Part shown: positions 50,167 to 50,528 of the stretch, in pieces
Layout: the number at the start of each line of letters is the position of its first letter
How positions within the stretch are numbered: the first letter of the stretch is position 1
Assembly (NCBI GenBank): GCA_964645705.1
Contig: CAZYAB010000009.1
Span: 1-50,528 of the forward strand
From: CAXGTL01 sp964645705
GTDB lineage: Archaea; Nanobdellota; Nanobdellia; Woesearchaeales; CAXGTL01
DNA: 50,528 bases
Direction of reading: 5' to 3'
The notes under the pieces: generated by a model
Told to the model about the DNA's origin: nothing
Seen by the model: the letters and a program-made list of their open reading frames with translations, nothing else
Databases searched by the model: none
Position numbers and translations under genes: made by a program

Positions 50167-50403
50167 TTACAAATACTTATCAAACCTTTCCTGACATCTG
50201 TCAGCAAGTTCATTATAACCAACAGATCTTGCTATACCTATACTTTGCTTTAGCATAGCAATATTTTCTGCAGGAACATCTTCTCCTCTTTCTACATAAG
50301 AATCAAATACATTAAATATTACATTAATATAATGTTCATGTTTTTCTGCTGACAGTTTTGGTGTCATTTTCTTAATTATGTCTGCAATATTTAGCAATAA
50401 CAT
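50167..50403 (-). CDS. Small hypothetical helical protein
   Basis: 78 residues from the ATG at 50403, which overlaps the upstream gene by 32 bases; a second ATG at 50367 would start 4 bases after the upstream stop and give 66 residues. Fully helical (tetratricopeptide-like IGIARSVGYNELADRCQERF at the end). Not recognised. Confidence 0.55.
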   Translation of the reverse strand: MLLLNIADIIKKMTPKLSAEKHEHYINVIFNVFDSYVERGEDVPAENIAMLKQSIGIARSVGYNELADRCQERFDKYL

Positions 50404-50528
50404 CGTTCACAGTAATAGTTTCTGTCTTTTTTACTTCTTCTGATTTTACTCTATAAGCACTTCCTGTTTCATGAACATTTACACAAAGGGCTTTTCCATT
50501 CTTTCTATTAGGAATCTTTGCACCTTGA
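50372..50528 (-). CDS. C-terminal end of a protein cut by the window
   Basis: 51 residues read to a TAA at 50372-50374; the frame is open to the window edge. The visible part is polar with VNVHETGSAYRVKSEEVKK, probably beta-rich. It overlaps the start of the next gene. Not recognised. Confidence 0.55.
   Translation of the reverse strand, partial: QGAKIPNRKNGKALCVNVHETGSAYRVKSEEVKKTETITVNDVIAKYCRHN

Overview
The window comes from an AT-rich archaeon, most likely a DPANN lineage of the Woesearchaeota/Pacearchaeota type; this placement is inferred from gene content, not from a tree. Archaeal markers are an RNA polymerase with split B subunits, an Spt5-SecE-FtsZ2 gene group, membrane-anchored LonB, DphB, Kae1, family-B DNA polymerase, eL30, two FtsZ paralogues, tRNA genes without encoded CCA, and TATA-type promoters, many driving leaderless or short-leader genes.

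Layout. 1-5.8 kb: a truncated receiver-like protein, a membrane-anchored winged-helix protein, LonB, a membrane OB-fold protein, an MscS-like membrane protein, a methyltransferase and a small membrane protein next to a 100-N scaffold gap. 6-12 kb: tRNA-Gln, DphB, FtsZ1 behind a long hairpin-rich leader, a PHP phosphoesterase, a Yip1-like protein, tRNA-Glu, tRNA-Ile, Lgt, tRNA-Val, tRNA-Gly and a metallophosphoesterase. 13-18.8 kb: TrmB-like regulator and ScpA, FKBP-type isomerase, then FtsZ2-SecE-Spt5. 18.9-30.5 kb (minus strand): a large fibronectin-type surface protein and the classic rpoH-rpoB2-rpoB1-rpoA1-rpoA2-rpl30e-nusA-rpsL-rpsG operon. 30.5-31.4 kb: tRNA-Lys, tRNA-Asp, tRNA-Tyr. 31.5-44 kb: unknown membrane proteins, an isoprenylcysteine-methyltransferase-like enzyme, PolB, a PLP-fold protein, a papain-like protein, a pilin-like protein and Kae1. 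44-50.5 kb: mostly unknown small proteins on the minus strand, including a lipoprotein and several genes with a shared leader.

The noncoding DNA is the most unusual part. All eight tRNA genes are interrupted by two or three introns (19 by my reading), each with one in the T arm, and removing them gives mature tRNAs of 72-75 nt. A dispersed AATC-TTT-GATT hairpin with locus-specific covarying arms occurs seven times between genes, three times inside short direct repeats and once across what looks like an original start codon. Four consecutive hairpins with a TTGGCG-type loop lie upstream of ftsZ1. Two related structured RNA-like elements precede the OB-fold gene and polB. Bacterial-type Lgt and a lipobox protein occur together.
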